A stretch of DNA of 63,628 nt from Lachnospiraceae bacterium (GTDB lineage: Bacteria; Bacillota; Clostridia; Lachnospirales; Lachnospiraceae): assembly GCA_024698885.1 (NCBI GenBank), contig JAILQQ010000130.1, positions 1 through 63,628 on the forward strand, read 5' to 3'. The notes under the pieces were generated by a model. The model saw only the letters and a program-made list of their open reading frames with translations. It was not told the origin of the DNA and ran no database searches. Shown here piece after piece: positions 9,107 to 18,301 of the stretch. Every line of letters starts with the position of its first letter. Position 1 is the first letter of the stretch. The translations under genes were made by a program, and so were the position numbers.

Positions 9107-12100
9107 ATGGAATACAGATCATATGGTGAGATCATCGGTTCGATCATCGGAGGAGTATACCAGGACGGCATCGCCACCAAGATACTCCAGCACATGGACA
9201 GGATCAGGAATATGAGCGACGTTTCCCAGGCCAGGAGATGGGTGATGGAGCTTTTGCAGAATGCCAGGGACTGTTCCTATAAGGACACGGGAGTAAAGGT
9301 CAGGATCGAGCTTAAGGACAATGAACTTGTCTTCAGCCATAGCGGAAAACCCTTCCGCATTAAGGATGTGCTTTCCGTAATTAACCAGGTTACTTCCAAG
9401 GCCTCATCGGAGGAGACCATAGGACAGTTTGGAACGGGCTTTATGACCACGTTCCTTTTAAGCGACAGTGTGACGATACATTCCGTACTTAAGGAAGAAG
9501 GGCTTCCCTATAAGCCTTTCACCATAAGAATGGACCGCAGCAGTAATGAAAAAGACGGGATACTTGCGGGCATTGAGAAGACCATGCGTGAGCTTGACCA
9601 GGTTGACGTTTCTCCGGAGATCACTGATTTCAACAAGGAAGGCTATAATACGGTATTCAGCTATCCCCTTAAAGACCGCTACCATTATAATATCGCAAAA
9701 ACAGGCTTTGAGGACTTAAAAGAAACCATTCTCTACGTGATGCTTTTTTCAACACCTCTTAAGGAGATCGAGCTTGTAAGTCATGAAGGCGGTGAGAGGC
9801 AGGTCCGCTATACCCGTGGTGAGGATATTGCTATGGGTCCTGCCCTGCGGATCCTGACTATTAATAATGAGGGTACCTTAAATGGGGTAAAGCTGAATTC
9901 GGAGGACAATCATATCCTGTATTATACGGATAATGACCTGACTCTTGCCGCGGCTTATGACAGTGAAAAGCGTTTTAAGGTCTTTTCCGATAAGCTTCCC
10001 AGGATTTTTGCGGATTTTCCCCCTTATCGGGGCAGAAGGATTCCCCTTCCCTGTCATATTGAATAACAGGAACTTCAAGGTAAATGAGCCCCGGAGCGGT
10101 ATTACCCTTGTGGATAATGAAACTTCACAGGACGCAAAGGCCAACAAGGATATTATGCGGAAAGCTGTTGCCATGTATGAAAGGTTTCTGAAGGATGCGC
10201 TGGCATCAGGCTATGGAGACCTTGAAAACATTGTGGAGATCCCGGATTGGCGGGAAAGCAAGGAAATGTCCACAGCATGGGTAAAGGCTAACATTTATGA
10301 CGCCATTTATAGGATCGTTTCCGTTGTTCCCATGATAAAAACGGATAGGGGGGAGATGGCACTTGCTGACATAAATGTTGTTCTTCCGACACCCGTTGAA
10401 TATCCTGCGGATAATATGGAAAGCGTGATACGGATCGACCCATGGGACGGACAGGGTGAAAAGAAAGCCGTATTATCTGAATTACTCTCGGTGGGGCAGT
10501 CTTATACCGTACCGGCCGGAGATGAGCACTGGCTCAAGGCGTTTTCGGGATATGAGCAGCACAGGCAAAAAAGGATGACGCTTAAAGAAGTAGTGGAAAA
10601 AGCGGCGGAATTCCTTGCTAAGCTTGATGAGGGTAAAATGAGCCCGTTTATGTGGCTGCAGAAGCTTTATGATGCCTGTCTTGAGGAGAAATCCCTGAAG
10701 ACAGACATCGCGGCAGGCCAGATCGCCATATTCCCCAGCCAGGATGAGGATGACTGGAAGAAAAAGAAGCTTTATACAAACGCGGAAATATACCTTGATA
10801 ATGATATACCGGAGATCCTGAAGGATGTGACAGAAGAGCTGGACAGACTGTCTTCGTCGGATGGGATCGTCCTGCGAAAGAGCCTTCTCCATAAGGATTT
10901 TAAGATCGGACAGAAGGAGATGAAGCCCTATCCTGCTGAGAGGATAAGTGAGTATATATCGCTTCGTGCTGCGCGATCGTATAAGGTTCAGAATTATAAT
11001 TTATATTCATACGCTTATTTGAACGCATGGCATAACGCCTGGAACATGCTGGTGGCCTGCGGACCGGATGAAGATTTTTACAGAATGGCAGCCCGGGTAA
11101 GGGATGGACTGGAAGCATATGAACCCATTGGGACGAATACCTTTGGGAAATCGATGTGGAAAAGTACATATTGCTCCCTGTTAGAGGAGATCGCATCTGA
11201 GGTGGAAGCGGCTTCATCGCTGGATGGACTGACTCAAAAGTATTCTGCCCTTCAGGACACGGATGAAGTCTGTCAATGGATCAACGATTATGTAAATTGC
11301 GGGAAGAATTACCTAAGCGCCATGTCCGGGAATATTTATCCGGATCAGAAGGGCTGGCTCCGGAACCTCTTTGCTCTTTACAAAGACACCATGAAATATG
11401 AAGAACTCAAGGATATCATGGAGGTATTCAGTGATCAGGACAATGAATATGCTGTCCGGGAGAAGCTCTTAGATAAGAGGATAGTCAACACTCTCCAGCA
11501 TATTCAGAACTATAGTGACGGGGATGCGGCGTCAAAGATCGGTATAAGGGTCGATACCCTTCTGGCAACCGGAAGTCTTTCGCAGGCTTCAGATCATTAT
11601 CAGGAGGCCTGCGGGAAACTCCTTTCCTGGATCCGGACTCATATGGAGGAGGCGAGGACATACTTTCCTTCCTATTACAGCGAGGAGAACCAGATGAAGC
11701 TTTTGACGCCCCATGCAGCGGTGCTTCTTCAGAGGAAGGCCGATGATATGGAAGACATCATGAAGGAATTTGGCGTGTCCACCGCGGAAGATCTGAAGAA
11801 AAAGATAAAGAAGCTCCGTGACCAATATGGTTACCTGGATGGTGAAGAAAACGAAGAGGGATCTGACGCTGCCACAGGGGGATTCTGTCCGGAGTATGAT
11901 GTCTTTTATGGGTCGGATCTTGCAGGAGCAAGCGAAGATGTTCTCCGGGAAATAGGCATCGGGGGAGAAAGGTATGCACTGAAGAAAGTCGTGGAATATA
12001 TGAAAGAACAGGGATACGGCCTGATAAGTGAAGAGCCCGGAAGACGCTATATGCTGTCCGGAACCTCTGATGGATCAGGAAAACGCGAGCAAATAGAAGT

Positions 12101-12449
12101 CTTTTACGCGGATAATGAGAATTATCATCAGGCGGGATATGATATCAAGGTAACAGTATCGGTTTACGGAGATGACGGGGCTTTAGAAGAAACAAAGGTT
12201 TACTACCTTGAAGTCAAAACCCATACCCCGACCAGTGAGGTCAGGAACAGGATCGTCCTTTCAGATGAACAGATGATACTTGCGGCGTCAGAGGGAGAGC
12301 GTTATTCGATCCTCAATGTGGGATATGACCGCCTGATAAAGAACGGCACAGATATCACTGAACTGAAGGATCCGGTATCCCTTATCGGAAAGAGGAGGCT
12401 TGTCAACCTTCGTAAGGGGTACTTCTTCCACGTCAATCGGGTTGCGTGA
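9107..12449 (+). pseudogene. HSP90/sacsin-type ATPase with C-terminal DUF3883-like domain, frameshifted
   Basis: Two overlapping frames (9107 to 10066, and ~10020 to 12449) join into one ~1113-residue protein if one base of the CCCCC run at 10019-10023 is skipped. The N-terminal part is a GHKL ATPase of the HSP90/sacsin type: N-box 'ELLQNARD' (Asn52), 'HSGKPF', and G-box 'GQFGTGFM' (106-113). After the joint the family-like 'FPLIGAEGFPFPVI' segment reads through in the second frame. The C-terminus (~residues 950-1080) has 'GGERYALKKVVEYM', 'AGYDIKV' and 'YYLEVKT', the layout of a DUF3883/Mrr-like nuclease-type fold (D...ExK). It is the last gene of the operon. Whether it is dead, programmed to shift or misread is open. 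Confidence 0.82.
10019..10023 (+). other. CCCCC frameshift site
   Basis: The run of five C follows a TTT codon. In the first frame it reads TTT-CCC-CCT and then runs to a stop ~45 bases later. Skipping one base gives TTT-CCC-CTT-ATC and restores a conserved-looking protein. A P-site tRNA-Pro on CCC could re-pair at +1 on the overlapping CCC, so programmed shifting is mechanically possible; a point deletion/insertion or a read error is simpler. Confidence 0.75.
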
Positions 12450-12993
12450 TCCCGGTTTCCCCTCGATCCCCGGTGGCTTCAGGACCATCGGGGATATCCC
12501 CTGCGGAAGGAATATAATTAATGGCGTTTTCAAGCTTGACGAAAAGAGAATCAAGGATATTGCTTTTAGATTCGATCTGATCCATGGCGTCATCAAAAGT
12601 CTCGCCCAATTCCTTGTATTCTGATCTTCTCTTTAATTCATTGACGAGTGCGCGGGTTTGATCAAGATCCTTTTTATAATCCTTGAGGAGCCTGTCAAAT
12701 TTATCAAGGGAATCCTTCAATTCCTGCGGTATTTTTTCCCGGTCTTTTTCCGCGGCATCCGCCAGGACCTGGATCCTTGTGTCGGTTTCATCATCCCCCA
12801 GTAATTTGGCGGGAGATACATCCAGTGCAGCAGCGATCTTATTAACTTTTTTGAGGGAGATATTGTCACCTGAATTTTCAATCTTACTGATGGAGGATTT
12901 ATCATGATACCCGGCTTTTTCGGCCAATTCCTCCTGGGTAAGGTTTTTATACTCGCGTAAGGTCTTTATACGATAGGCAATGGTGATCTTCAT
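12433..12993 (-). CDS. XRE-family helix-turn-helix regulator
   Basis: A 186-residue DNA-binding protein. Residues ~1-65 form an XRE/Cro-type HTH ('LREYKNLTQEELAEKAGYHDKSSISKIENS', recognition helix around 'KSSISKIE'). The remainder is a charged, helical, probably coiled-coil tail. It lies convergent to the ATPase gene, overlapping its end by 17 bases, and divergent from the gene at 13224 across a 230-base region. It has its own good promoter. By position it is likely to control the divergent 13224 operon and itself; control of the upstream ClpP operon is possible but less direct. Confidence 0.9.
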   Translation of the reverse strand: MKITIAYRIKTLREYKNLTQEELAEKAGYHDKSSISKIENSGDNISLKKVNKIAAALDVSPAKLLGDDETDTRIQVLADAAEKDREKIPQELKDSLDKFDRLLKDYKKDLDQTRALVNELKRRSEYKELGETFDDAMDQIESKSNILDSLFVKLENAINYIPSAGDIPDGPEATGDRGETGITQPD

Positions 12994-13034
12994 GATGATT
13001 TCTCCTGGATCGTTTGGGCTGAAATGATGTTTCG

Positions 13035-13063
13035 ATTATAACACCGGAGAACATTAACTTCAA
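13035..13063 (-). promoter_or_regulatory. Promoter of XRE regulator gene
   Basis: On the minus strand, TTGAAG and TATAAT are separated by exactly 17 bases, upstream of an AGGAGA ribosome site and the XRE start. This is a near-consensus vegetative promoter. Confidence 0.7.
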
Positions 13064-13144
13064 CTTTGAACCATATTTATGCATAGATGCAGTTATCACG
13101 CTGCGACTGTCACAAAAGACGATTACAAAAAAAGATAATTATGG

Positions 13145-13173
13145 CTTCACAAGTTGAATAAATATGTTATAAT
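13145..13173 (+). promoter_or_regulatory. Probable promoter for the 13224 operon
   Basis: A perfect TATAAT (13168-13173) with a weak CTTCAC -35 at 17 bases lies ~50 bases upstream of the gene at 13224. The weak -35 would fit a regulated promoter in the divergent region shared with the XRE gene. Confidence 0.45.
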
Positions 13174-13223
13174 AAAGTCATAAATGGAAAATGAGGATGA
13201 AACTTGAAAGGAGGTAATAAGAT

Positions 13224-13814
13224 ATGCTCGAGGTTAGCCTTGACCGCTTTCGCTATAACGTAAATCCACAGCTGATCGAAATGAAGAAGGATGCGCTTTC
13301 CCATAAACCTGCTGGTCTACGTGTGGTTGATATATTAAAGCTTATTCTGATCCTGAGCCGTGTAGTCCAAAAAGAAGGCCTGCTCAGTATGGAAGATATG
13401 GTCGGGGATTTTGAGGATATTCCTGAGTATCTCCGCGAGTTTGTCCTTCTTATCGTAGATGGGGCTGACCCTGATTACATCGTAGAGTATGGGAGTATCC
13501 ATTATTACATGAGCAGCGACCGCGGAGAGCGCTTCAAGATTTTTTTCTCGCTGTATCTGATACTGCTCCTGCAGCTGGGGGGCAGGGATTGTATGATATG
13601 GTATATAGCAAAACACATGCTCAACGATGATGAAAGGCAGGAAATGTCAGAGCTTGACGCCAAAAGAAATGAGAAGTTAGGACCCGGGAAGCCGAGAAGT
13701 ATCCACGATATAGATCGTTTGTATCTTTCGCAGGACGATATAAATACGCTGCTTAATGGGTTTATGCCTGATGAAGTAAAGGAAAAAGATAAGCAAGATG
13801 AAAATGTTTCATGA
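13224..13814 (+). CDS. Unknown 196-residue protein
   Basis: A soluble protein I do not recognise, starting behind a perfect AAAGGAGG. It has mixed helical segments; the stretch 'FFSLYLILLLQLGGRDCMIWYIAKHML' in the middle is hydrophobic and may be a buried helix or a single membrane-associated helix. The C-terminus is strongly charged (KEKDKQDE). Its stop overlaps an ATG in the next frame (13811), so it is coupled with the following coiled-coil gene. Both lie divergent from the XRE regulator and may be a regulated pair. Confidence 0.75.
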   Translation: MLEVSLDRFRYNVNPQLIEMKKDALSHKPAGLRVVDILKLILILSRVVQKEGLLSMEDMVGDFEDIPEYLREFVLLIVDGADPDYIVEYGSIHYYMSSDRGERFKIFFSLYLILLLQLGGRDCMIWYIAKHMLNDDERQEMSELDAKRNEKLGPGKPRSIHDIDRLYLSQDDINTLLNGFMPDEVKEKDKQDENVS

Positions 13815-13852
13815 AGGAATTTGATAAATCTATAAAAAGGGAGGGAATGAAA

Positions 13853-14512
13853 ATGTCGGAAAAAATGTTAGTAACACAGGCGCTTGATGAGAGGGATCTT
13901 CTGGTAAAGAAGATCCGGGATAAGATCGAGAAGGCTAACTTTGCGGATACTGTCAAACATAATGAGGAAAAAGTGATCACGGCAAGAGTTTCAAGAGAGG
14001 AATTCAGTAAGGATGCAGAGAGCGCGTTCCAGCAGATCCAGGATCTGATCAGCCGTTTCCAGAAAATTGATGCTGCGATCGTGGCCTCCAACGCAAAAAC
14101 CATGATCAAAACATCACTTGGTGACTATACGGTTGCAGGAGCAATTTCGCTCAGAAGCAGACTTCGGAACAAAGGATCCTATAACGGAGAATCTGATTTT
14201 GAGTCAGCCCTTAAGAAGAAGCTGGAACATGATCTTGAACAAAATGTGCTGTTCGCAAACGTCAAAAATCAGGATCTTCAAAAGGCTGCCGAGGGTATGA
14301 GGCTTTCTATACTTGGTAAAGATGCCAAGGTGAAAGATGATAAGCCCCTTGAGGTCGTGGATGCTTATATCAGTGAGAATACGACTGAAGTTGTGGATCC
14401 TTTGGATATCCGGAAAAAAGTGGAGATGCTGAGGGAGAGACGGGATACGCTGCTGACGGAACTTGATACCCAGATCAAGGTATCCAACGCTACAACGTTT
14501 ATAGAAATCTGA
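13853..14512 (+). CDS. Unknown coiled-coil protein
   Basis: A 219-residue helical protein starting at the ATG eight bases after GGGAGG (an upstream ATG at 13811 is less well placed). Two charged helical stretches flank a central region: residues ~1-75 ('ERDLLVKKIRDKIEKANF', 'FQQIQDLISRFQKIDAAI') and the C-terminus ('IRKKVEMLRERRDTLLTELDTQIKVSNATTFIEI'). The pattern is weakly reminiscent of the small helical DIP1984-type family, but I would not assign it. The non-coding region with the tRNA-like structure begins immediately after the stop. Confidence 0.78.
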   Translation: MSEKMLVTQALDERDLLVKKIRDKIEKANFADTVKHNEEKVITARVSREEFSKDAESAFQQIQDLISRFQKIDAAIVASNAKTMIKTSLGDYTVAGAISLRSRLRNKGSYNGESDFESALKKKLEHDLEQNVLFANVKNQDLQKAAEGMRLSILGKDAKVKDDKPLEVVDAYISENTTEVVDPLDIRKKVEMLRERRDTLLTELDTQIKVSNATTFIEI

Positions 14513-14513
14513 T

Positions 14514-14710
14514 ATCGAAAGGCAATGCCTGCAACACGAAAACTTCAAACCCGGTTCCCCGGTAACAGGGTTACGTTACTTTTCAATATAGCGTAGCTGG
14601 TAACGCAGGACCAACGGTCCAAACTCGGGTTCGATCCCCGATATTGAGGCCCAGAAGGGGAAAGCAGTCAGCCGTACTGCTACTATAAAAACGGTTGCCA
14701 TTTTACCGAT
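14514..14710 (+). ncRNA. Candidate structured RNA enclosing a tRNA-like module (Y-RNA-like)
   Basis: Starting just after the upstream stop, the ends can pair: ATCG (14514-14517) with CGAT (14707-14710), AAA with TTT, and GGCAAT (14521-14526) with GTTGCC (14694-14699, one G-T wobble), interrupted by small bulges. Inside lie a hairpin GTAAC/GTTAC (14562-14574), the tRNA-like module (14582-14648), and a perfect 6-bp hairpin AGCAGT/ACTGCT with a 7-base loop (14663-14681). A closing stem plus a tRNA-mimic domain is the layout known for bacterial YrlA-type Y RNAs, which bind Ro60 proteins. No Ro60/TROVE protein is inside the window. No promoter is obvious, so the RNA may be processed from the upstream transcript. 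The ends are approximate. Confidence 0.55.
14582..14648 (+). other. tRNA-like fold with a 3-base 'anticodon' loop
   Basis: The 67 bases fold as a cloverleaf: 7-bp acceptor (TTCAATA with TATTGAG, one T-G pair), D arm GCG/CGC with loop TAGCTGGTAA (14591-14606), a third arm GGACC-AAC-GGTCC (14608-14620), a 4-base variable region, and a perfect T arm TCGGG/CCCGA with loop TTCGATC (14625-14641). All hallmarks of tRNA are present except an anticodon: the third arm's loop is 3 rather than 7 bases. No CCA follows. It therefore cannot decode; it looks like a tRNA mimic. Confidence 0.75.
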
Positions 14711-14941
14711 TTATGTTTTAAATGAACCATGAACCGTGAATGTTCAACCATTATGTTTATGAAACTTAAACCATGAACTGAGAACGTTCTTCAGACATAG
14801 AAATATGTTGAAATCCATGGAAAAGGTTAGGACGCTGAACCGGTTGGCCTGAAGTTATCCTCATGGCTGTGTTGCAGGCATTTTTCTGCCTGAAAATGTG
14901 CCGGAGTAAATCCCCGGGAATGACAGGAGGAAGCACGCTGC
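14711..14941 (+). other. Non-coding stretch with two small hairpins
   Basis: No reading frame is credible here. Visible structures are ACATA-GAAA-TATGT (14795-14808, GNRA tetraloop) and CAGGCA/TGCCTG (14875-14892), the latter not followed by a T run. The nonamer ACCATGAAC occurs twice in the first 70 bases. An AGGAGG near the end serves the next gene. Confidence 0.4.
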
Positions 14942-15901
14942 ATGGCAAAATCTGAAATGAAGAAAAAGAGGCGTATCAAACAAGGGGAAATTGACCGGGA
15001 TCTGACGGGGGAAATAAAACCGGAACCGTTATGGGATCATCTGACCCGTATCATTCCCCCGGAGATCATTCTGTATGACAGAAAAGGCGAATATCCCTAT
15101 ATAAATGTATCGGAACTGATGGCTTATTCCGAAGAGCAAAATAAGATCCCAAAAGTGATCATGGAATCCGTACTGGGAGAATTCTGCTATTATACATCTA
15201 CTGACTGCAGGTATCTCGATCAACTGGAATCAGAGCAGTTCAAGAAGCTGTATATAGCTCTGGATCCTGAAACAGAAGACTATAAATCCTTCGCAAGAAG
15301 ACCATATTATCAGATGAGGGGGAAGAGGATCAGTGAAGAGCAGGCAATTGAAATAATTGCCAGAACAGATAATTATTTCAGATTTCATTATGACAGGGAA
15401 CTGCTGGAAGCCGCCAATTATGTGGGGTGTATGAATTTTGACCAGTGGTGGATCGGTAAATATCATATTCCTGCGCACTACGGATGGTGCCATCCAAGTG
15501 GTATCATAGGCGGGAATGCGATGACCCAAAAATATCCGAACATACTGGAATTCATCGAGGAGGCTATCAGGTGGGCTATAAACTTTCCGGCTCTCGACAT
15601 CATGATCGGGGTGACCGAATGGGATGAGAAACCATATGACCCGGATGACTATAGTGGGTCGGATCCGTATGAGGAATATGAGAATTTTCCTGACAATATC
15701 GCGATCGGGATCAATGTTCATGAGAATACGGTGGAGATATTAAACGGTAAAAATGCAAGAGAACGCTATCTGATCTATGATAAAATGTATGGAGAAGAGG
15801 ATCGCAGAGTTTATATTCCCGAATACTATGAGGATAGGGGTCTTTTCATCTGTGATGAGCAATACCTGAAAAGATGTGAGGAGATACTGGGGATCAGATA
15901 G
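14942..15901 (+). CDS. Unknown 319-residue protein
   Basis: A soluble, acidic, aromatic-rich protein I do not recognise. It starts with a basic segment (KSEMKKKRRIKQGEIDRD) that could contact nucleic acid. The central part has 'NFDQWWIGKYHIPAHYGWCHPSGIIGG' and a very acidic 'DPDDYSGSDPYEEYENFPD' segment. An AGGAGG lies 12 bases before the start. It lies between the structured RNA and a PPP-type phosphatase, and the same style of composition (rich in Trp, Tyr, Asp) is seen in the unknown proteins of the upstream operon. Confidence 0.78.
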   Translation: MAKSEMKKKRRIKQGEIDRDLTGEIKPEPLWDHLTRIIPPEIILYDRKGEYPYINVSELMAYSEEQNKIPKVIMESVLGEFCYYTSTDCRYLDQLESEQFKKLYIALDPETEDYKSFARRPYYQMRGKRISEEQAIEIIARTDNYFRFHYDRELLEAANYVGCMNFDQWWIGKYHIPAHYGWCHPSGIIGGNAMTQKYPNILEFIEEAIRWAINFPALDIMIGVTEWDEKPYDPDDYSGSDPYEEYENFPDNIAIGINVHENTVEILNGKNARERYLIYDKMYGEEDRRVYIPEYYEDRGLFICDEQYLKRCEEILGIR

Positions 15902-15966
15902 GATAGTCAGGAAACCCTGGGATGTAGAGTGATCTGGGAGAAAAATGAAAATAAAGGAGGCTTGGG

Positions 15967-16686
15967 ATGGCGACATATGTAATATCTGATATTCATGGTG
16001 AATATGATCTGTTTATGGAACTGCTTGAAAAGATTAACCTCCGGGATGAAGATAACCTGTATATTCTGGGGGACGTCCTCGACCGGGGGCCGCATCCCAT
16101 TAAGACCATTCAAAAGCTTATGGAAATGCCGAATGCATTTTGTGTGGCGGGAAACCACGAGCAGATGGCTCTTGAATGCCTTGGTTTTCTGATGCAGGAG
16201 ATCACAGAAGAATCCATTACAGGCCTGGATGAAAAAGTGCTTCTCAATTTTTCGAGCTGGCAGGAGAATGGCGGGGACACCACCATTAAAGAATTCCGTC
16301 AGCTCGACATGGAAGAAAAACAGGATGTTATAGACTTTATTAGGGATTTCGAATTGTACGAGAAACTGTCAGTGAATGGCCATGAGTATCTTCTTGTCCA
16401 CTCCGGTCTCGGAAATTTTCGACCGGATAAGGATATTGAAGAGTATTCATTATTGGAGATCACCTGGGAGAGGGCAGATTATGATATTCAGTATTTCCCG
16501 GATAAATATGTGGTGACCGGCCACACGCCGACGCAGGAAATAACCGGGAATCCCAGGCCCGGATATATCTACAGGCATAATAATCATATCGCGATAGACT
16601 GCGGGGCGTTTATCCCCGGCGGGAGACTGGCGGCGATCTGCTTGGATACCGGGGAGGAATTCTATTCGTCAGATACTAAGGGCTGA
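15967..16686 (+). CDS. Metallophosphoesterase, PPP-type Ser/Thr phosphatase fold
   Basis: A 239-residue calcineurin-like phosphoesterase. All metal ligands are visible: 'DIHG' (Asp8, His10), 'GDVLDRG' (35-41), 'GNHE' (62-65), 'LVHSG' and 'GHTPT'. This motif set matches bacterial PPP phosphatases of the PrpA/lambda phosphatase or ApaH type, which hydrolyse phosphoproteins or dinucleoside polyphosphates; the substrate cannot be told from motifs. Start is 6 bases after AAAGGAGG. It follows the unknown gene by 65 bases. Confidence 0.9.
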   Translation: MATYVISDIHGEYDLFMELLEKINLRDEDNLYILGDVLDRGPHPIKTIQKLMEMPNAFCVAGNHEQMALECLGFLMQEITEESITGLDEKVLLNFSSWQENGGDTTIKEFRQLDMEEKQDVIDFIRDFELYEKLSVNGHEYLLVHSGLGNFRPDKDIEEYSLLEITWERADYDIQYFPDKYVVTGHTPTQEITGNPRPGYIYRHNNHIAIDCGAFIPGGRLAAICLDTGEEFYSSDTKG

Positions 16687-16763
16687 TAAGCCCTGCGCAA
16701 AGATATGTCAGATTGGTGTCATATGGGCTGGATAGATGTGATAAATACTAAAGGAGAGATTTC

Positions 16764-18269
16764 ATGAATTGGAATGATGATCATTCTATCAAAACTATAC
16801 TTATATTAGCAATGCTGTTATCTTTATCGGCATGTGGTATCGGCGCTGCATCTGATGGAACTGATATGGCTATAGAGACAGATCAAGAGGAAACCGCACA
16901 AGAGCGATCAGAAACAAATAGTGCTCCAGCTGAGAAACAGGAGCCTGCGGTTTCTTTGACGGAAGCTGAACTTCAGGCATTTACAGATTTATTTAACTCA
17001 GATGAGTACAATGGATTCCTTAAGGAATCATACAATTCACCAGGGGAAATCAATTGGGATGCTGTTCTGGAGTTTGACGCCGGATTGCAAAATCAGTACA
17101 CATGCGTATCGGGTAAAAAAACCGGTGATCATTATGAACTACGATTCAGAGTGAATTCAGAAGAATTGCCGGGATCAAATGCTGGTAAGAATTACGGAAT
17201 ATGGGCAGACCGAATTCTCAAAATGTCGAAAACAGCAGACACTATTGTTGTGGAGTCAAATGCTATTCAGTGGGATGATCATTGCGATGAAGAGCAGACT
17301 TTCGATGTAAATCTTTCTCAATATGATGAACCGGTGCATTTTGTCACCTATACTGCCGATCCCAATAAGGCAGATATTATCATCGTTAAAGATGACAAAG
17401 TCCTTTCAGGCCTTTATACATCAATATATTCTGAAGAGGGTTATAACTATCTGAAGAAAATTATAGCCGTGGGTTTTTTTGACTTTAATAGTGATGGATT
17501 GGATGATGTGGCTGTCATAGGCGATTCCGATTTCGGGAAGCACGTTCTGCTTTACGAGTCTGTTCCTGGAGGTCATCCGTTTGAACCGTTTGCGGTTGCA
17601 GATTTGGATGAAGAGAAAGTGTCGGAAATAGGAAGTGACTTTACAATAGCAGGGATGAAAAAGACGTTGCTGGGCGATGACCAGGAAGGACATTACAGAA
17701 GTTATCAGGAACTATACACTCATTTAGCAAAAGTATACAACATACAAGATGATAGAAATCAATATGATCTTATCTATGCAGATGATGACGATATCCCGGA
17801 ATTTGTCGTTGGCCATCCTGGATATTGGGTTTCTCTTATTGCATACGAGGATGGGAAGGCTCATTATCTCATGAACAGATGGCCTTATGGAGCCTTAGGA
17901 AATGGTGGGTATTTCTATGCTCCCGGAAAGGGTATTTATTATAACGGGGACGCTGATTCTGCAGGGGCTTTGTATTACAATTATTATATGTCAAAACGTG
18001 ATGAAGGTGGGTTGGGCACTGACTATTGGGTCCTGGATATTAACTTTAATGATCTTGACGGTGACGGCGAGCCTTCCGAATATGAACTGCAAAACTCCGG
18101 TGAATATGTTGGCTCTTCAGAATATCATAACGAAACAGATAAGGATATGACTGAGGAAGAGATAAAAGATGTGATCAGTCTATATGAAAGCTATGAGATG
18201 AAACAGATTACCGGCAGGATGGACTATCCCGCTTTTCTTGATGAATTAGCCGGAAAAGACATGCCCTGA
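16764..18269 (+). CDS. Lipoprotein with Asp-rich FG-GAP/dockerin-like loops
   Basis: A 501-residue exported protein. The signal peptide ends in lipobox LSAC (Cys24), followed by a Ser/Glu/Gln-rich linker to ~residue 60. Later regions contain calcium-loop-like Asp-rich segments such as 'FDFNSDGLDDVAVIG', 'YADDDDIPEFVV' and 'NDLDGDGEPSEYEL', as in EF-hand or FG-GAP/VCBS-type repeats. The function is unknown; it is likely surface-attached. AAAGGAGAG precedes the start. A hairpin terminator follows the stop. Confidence 0.82.
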   Translation: MNWNDDHSIKTILILAMLLSLSACGIGAASDGTDMAIETDQEETAQERSETNSAPAEKQEPAVSLTEAELQAFTDLFNSDEYNGFLKESYNSPGEINWDAVLEFDAGLQNQYTCVSGKKTGDHYELRFRVNSEELPGSNAGKNYGIWADRILKMSKTADTIVVESNAIQWDDHCDEEQTFDVNLSQYDEPVHFVTYTADPNKADIIIVKDDKVLSGLYTSIYSEEGYNYLKKIIAVGFFDFNSDGLDDVAVIGDSDFGKHVLLYESVPGGHPFEPFAVADLDEEKVSEIGSDFTIAGMKKTLLGDDQEGHYRSYQELYTHLAKVYNIQDDRNQYDLIYADDDDIPEFVVGHPGYWVSLIAYEDGKAHYLMNRWPYGALGNGGYFYAPGKGIYYNGDADSAGALYYNYYMSKRDEGGLGTDYWVLDINFNDLDGDGEPSEYELQNSGEYVGSSEYHNETDKDMTEEEIKDVISLYESYEMKQITGRMDYPAFLDELAGKDMP

Positions 18270-18277
18270 TTCGGGAT

Positions 18278-18301
18278 AACCCCTCCTAAAGGAGGGGTTT
18301 T
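18278..18301. terminator. Hairpin terminator between convergent genes
   Basis: AACCCCTCC-TAAA-GGAGGGGTT is a perfect 9-bp stem with a 4-base loop followed by TT on the plus strand. The stop codon of the minus-strand calpain-domain gene lies inside the stem, so the element may serve both directions. Confidence 0.8.

Noticed and set aside
14582-14648. A normal tRNA gene
   Set aside because: All arms but the anticodon arm are normal; with a 3-base loop there is no anticodon, so it cannot be a decoding tRNA. Also considered as an integration site, but no integrase or element boundary is seen.
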